DNA from: Acidobacteriota bacterium
GTDB lineage: Bacteria > Acidobacteriota > Blastocatellia > Pyrinomonadales > Pyrinomonadaceae
Assembly (NCBI GenBank): GCA_016718135.1
Contig: JADKEF010000001.1
Location: 555,001-619,000, forward strand
Length of the DNA: 64,000 bases
Direction of reading: 5' to 3'
Below, in pieces: positions 61,673 to 64,000 of this stretch; the stretch's first letter is position 1; the number at the start of each line of letters is the position of its first letter. The notes below the pieces were generated by a model, which saw only the letters and a list, made by a program, of their open reading frames with translations, searched no databases and had not been told where the DNA came from. The position numbers were made by a program, and so were the translations under genes.

Positions 61673-63916
61673 ATGTTTCGTAATTTTAAGAAAGTTCTGG
61701 GTGTAGCGGTCAGTTCGCTGATTTTTCGCGTATTTATCGGTGCCGCTGCGGTTGTTGGCGGTTTTATTGCTGTGCCAACCGTGGTCGAACGCTTAGATGG
61801 TCCTCCGCCGACAACCAATAGCATCGAAAAAGCTGCGACAGCGGTTGCCCCGACCTCGGAGGACCTTTACAAAAACGAAAGTCCGCAGGCGTTTACCCAA
61901 ACTACTAAGTTTCAAGCGTCGGATGGAGCAGCAAACGACTCATTTGGATTTTCCGTGGCTATTAGCGGTGACAATGCCGTTGCGGGCAGTTATCGCGATG
62001 ACAACTACCTTGGCTCAGCTCATTTTTTTGCCCGCAGCGGCGGTGTCTGGGGCTCCGGTCAAAAACTTTTAGGTTTGGATACGATAGCAGACGATAATTT
62101 CGGATGGAGTGTCGCTCTCAACGGGAATACGGCCATTGTCGGTGCCAATCTCGATGATGGTCCAGCGACCGACCAAGGCTCGGCATTCGTCTTCTTCAAG
62201 AACGGGCCGTGGGCACAGCAACAGAAACTTACCGCGGCAGATGGTGCAGCAGACGATCAATTTGGGATCAGCGTTGGAGTCAGCGGAGACACTGCGGTGG
62301 TCGGAGCATTTGGTTCAAACAGCTCACGCGGTGCCGCTTATGTTTTCACAAGGAACGGAACGGCCTGGACGCAACAACAGAAACTAACTGCATCGGACGG
62401 GGCAGCTGGCGATCAATTTGGATGGAGCGTAGCGGTCGACGGGGAAACGGTTGTCATCGGTGCTCAATCTGACGATGGAGCCCGTGGTGCGGCATATGTA
62501 TTTCGTCGCAGTGGAACGGTATGGACGCAGGAACAAAAGCTAACCGCGGTTGATGGAGCGACATTTGATCAGTTTGGATACAGCGTATCGATCTCTGGGG
62601 ATTCGGTTGTTTGCGGAGCAGTAGCGGATAGCAATGGTTCGGCCTACGTTTTCGCCCGGAGCGGCAGCACGTGGATACAGCAGCAGAAATTGACTGCTGC
62701 CGACGGTGCAGTTAACGATAAGTTTGGTGGGAGCGTTGCGATCAACGGCGACCGTGTTATCGTCGGAACTGAAGGTGACGACATTGTCACGAACGCTGAT
62801 CAGGGCTCCGCATATTTGTTCCAAAGATCTGGAATCGTCTGGTCACAAGAGCAAAAGCTTACCGCGACCGACGGAGCAGCAAGCGACAGTTTTGGCGGTG
62901 GAGTTTCGCTTGGTTTTGATACAGCGATCGTGGGCGGCTATCTCGATGATAGTGGGGCGACAGTCGACCAAGGTTCGGCTTACATCTTCACAAACGCCGG
63001 AGGCGGGACGCCGACTCCAACCGCAACCCCGACTCTAACTCCTACGCCGACGGCAACCCCGACGAACACGCCTACCTCTACACCGACTTCAACTCCAACC
63101 TTAACTCCGACTCCGACCGCGACGCCTACGAACACCCCAACGGCAACTCCGACCGGAACCGCGACCCCGACCCCGACTCCGGGCGGCGGCATCGAGGGCG
63201 ATATAGCTCCTCGCAGCAGTGGTGACGGACAATTGCTGTCAACCGACGTGACGCAGAGCCGACGTTTCGTTGCCGGCCTCGACACGGCCGCGGTCTCGCC
63301 GAATGAGTTTCAAAGGGCAGACATCGCTCCTGCTGGTTTGCAAGGAGACGGCTTCTTTACCGCGAGTGACACTGTACAGGCTCGGCGCTATGCGTCCGGG
63401 CTAGACGCACCTCAGAATGCCGGTGGACCGACACAACCGGCTGCCGCTCTACAGGGAATAGGTGAATGGATCGATGATATCTTTGCTTATTTTTCGGGGC
63501 GTTCGATCGTAATGGGCGATATTGTCGCAGGCGACGAAGGCTTGATCTCAGTCCCCGTACTGATCGACGCTTATGGAGATGTCGCAGCAGCGAGCTTCAC
63601 GATCGAGTTCGATCCGGGAGTATTCCAGAATGCGACTATCGAGCTTGGTGGCGATGCTCCCGGAGGTTCGGTGCTGACGGTCAACACAGGCGACATAGCG
63701 AACGGCAGGATCGGGATCCTGCTCGATTCATCAACACCGATCGCCGCTAGCGGACAAAAGTCCGTGATCGTCATCACGCTCGTTCGGGCAGCCGAAAGAA
63801 CGGTGAACGAAGTGCAATTCAGGATCACGGACGGCATCGCCAAGGTCAGTCTATCGGACGCGATCGGAAATGAACTAAGCGTTTACACTACCGGAAAGAC
63901 AGTAAGGCTTAATTAG
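61673..63916 (+). CDS. Secreted FG-GAP-repeat protein with dockerin-like and cohesin-like modules
   Basis: A 747-residue exported protein. The N-terminal hydrophobic segment (residues ~10-40) is a signal or anchor. Residues ~75-440 hold seven FG-GAP-like repeats of ~53 residues, each with a core of type DGAAxDxFGxSVAxSGDxxV and GSAYVF (for example QKLTAADGAADDQFGISVGV). A (TP)n linker follows (residues ~443-502). Then GDIAPRSSGDGQLLSTDVTQ and DIAPAGLQGDGFFTASDTVQ form two dockerin-like calcium loops with RRFVAGL/RRYASGL. The last ~130 residues (LISVPVLIDAYGDVAAASFT) resemble a cohesin domain. The beta-propeller plus cohesin/dockerin layout suggests surface adhesion. The upstream c-di-AMP riboswitch may control it. 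Confidence 0.82.
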   Translation: MFRNFKKVLGVAVSSLIFRVFIGAAAVVGGFIAVPTVVERLDGPPPTTNSIEKAATAVAPTSEDLYKNESPQAFTQTTKFQASDGAANDSFGFSVAISGDNAVAGSYRDDNYLGSAHFFARSGGVWGSGQKLLGLDTIADDNFGWSVALNGNTAIVGANLDDGPATDQGSAFVFFKNGPWAQQQKLTAADGAADDQFGISVGVSGDTAVVGAFGSNSSRGAAYVFTRNGTAWTQQQKLTASDGAAGDQFGWSVAVDGETVVIGAQSDDGARGAAYVFRRSGTVWTQEQKLTAVDGATFDQFGYSVSISGDSVVCGAVADSNGSAYVFARSGSTWIQQQKLTAADGAVNDKFGGSVAINGDRVIVGTEGDDIVTNADQGSAYLFQRSGIVWSQEQKLTATDGAASDSFGGGVSLGFDTAIVGGYLDDSGATVDQGSAYIFTNAGGGTPTPTATPTLTPTPTATPTNTPTSTPTSTPTLTPTPTATPTNTPTATPTGTATPTPTPGGGIEGDIAPRSSGDGQLLSTDVTQSRRFVAGLDTAAVSPNEFQRADIAPAGLQGDGFFTASDTVQARRYASGLDAPQNAGGPTQPAAALQGIGEWIDDIFAYFSGRSIVMGDIVAGDEGLISVPVLIDAYGDVAAASFTIEFDPGVFQNATIELGGDAPGGSVLTVNTGDIANGRIGILLDSSTPIAASGQKSVIVITLVRAAERTVNEVQFRITDGIAKVSLSDAIGNELSVYTTGKTVRLN
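63000..63183 (+). repeat. Coding tandem repeat encoding a Thr-Pro linker
   Basis: About 60 codons consist of ACN-CCN type units (Thr-Pro with Asn, Ala, Ser, Leu variants) inside the FG-GAP gene. It is a low-complexity linker between the propeller and the dockerin-like part, not an array of spacers. Confidence 0.9.
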
Positions 63917-64000
63917 CGAACCGTCGTCATGGGCCCTTGTTTCAAGCTCTTGAGAATTATCTTTTCCGCGGGGTCAAAGACGATATCGGAAGGTTTGCCC
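63913..64000 (-). CDS. C-terminus of a gene running off the right edge
   Basis: The minus strand reads GKPSDIVFDPAEKIILKSLK-QGPMTTVR and stops at 63915-63913. The VxFDPxxxILKxL pattern resembles the C-terminal end of M1-family aminopeptidases (typically DP followed by a hydrophobic strand), but 28 residues are too few for a firm call. The stop overlaps the end of the FG-GAP gene by 4 bases in convergent orientation. Confidence 0.5.
   Translation of the reverse strand, partial: GKPSDIVFDPAEKIILKSLKQGPMTTVR

Noticed and set aside
63000..63183. CRISPR-like array
   Set aside because: The units are Thr-Pro codons in frame inside the FG-GAP gene, with no fixed repeat or spacer lengths.

Overview
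The window looks like a chromosomal segment of an Acidobacteriota bacterium, most probably Blastocatellia (Pyrinomonadaceae-like). This is inferred from moderate GC, an acidobacterial VWFA-related protein (22655-23617), small zinc-ribbon proteins with a shared C-terminal tail, a gingipain-type C25 peptidase, DUF2339 and DUF3303 proteins and a System II cytochrome c maturation pair. Most genes are housekeeping. No prophage, insertion sequence or CRISPR array was seen.

Layout. 1-6.8 kb: a partial MscS channel and an Nramp-like transporter, gamma-glutamyltransferase, two tandem zinc-ribbon proteins, a DinB-like protein, an OB-fold lipoprotein and YbjQ. 6.8-12.8 kb: a palindromic repeat, tRNA-Glu, an aconitase with an in-frame stop, a C25 peptidase and tRNA-Arg. 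12.8-18 kb: a compact minus-strand block mltG, HAD phosphatase, two cyclophilins, dtd, preceded by glutathione peroxidase and an SPFH protein. 18-24.5 kb: a damaged threonine dehydratase, a lytic transglycosylase and several small envelope proteins. 24.5-35.2 kb: the translation block thrS-infC-rpmI-rplT and pheS-pheT-zapB-like-zapA, then a probable 6S RNA. The tdh-kbl threonine-degradation pair sits on the opposite strand between rplT and pheS. 35.3-46.3 kb: histidine utilisation (formimidoylglutamase-like, hutU, hutI, hutH) interleaved with a TPR protein, DUF2339 and a YciI-like protein. 46.3-55.7 kb: envelope proteins, cytochrome c, a penicillin-acylase-type Ntn hydrolase, RuvX, an S41-like protein lacking its catalytic residues and an AAC(6')-I-like acetyltransferase. 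55.7-61 kb: ccsA and resB (cytochrome c maturation), divergent from cyoE, oxidase subunit III and DUF420. 61-64 kb: a c-di-AMP (ydaO-type) riboswitch with an intrinsic terminator, followed by a secreted FG-GAP / dockerin-like / cohesin-like protein.

Sequence quality. Nine genes carry one or two one-base frameshifts, ten of the eleven being losses and most of those at homopolymer runs. One of these genes encodes ribosomal protein L20, which should be essential. The aconitase stop codon and the ilvA deletion are further disruptions. The simplest reading is assembly error in a draft or metagenome genome, so I annotate these as single genes and flag each break.

The most interesting points are the c-di-AMP riboswitch and its downstream surface protein, the 6S RNA after zapA, infC starting at AUC behind a perfect Shine-Dalgarno, a predicted-inactive PDZ/S41 protein, a PheT lacking its tRNA-binding OB domain, and an AAC(6')-I-like gene.
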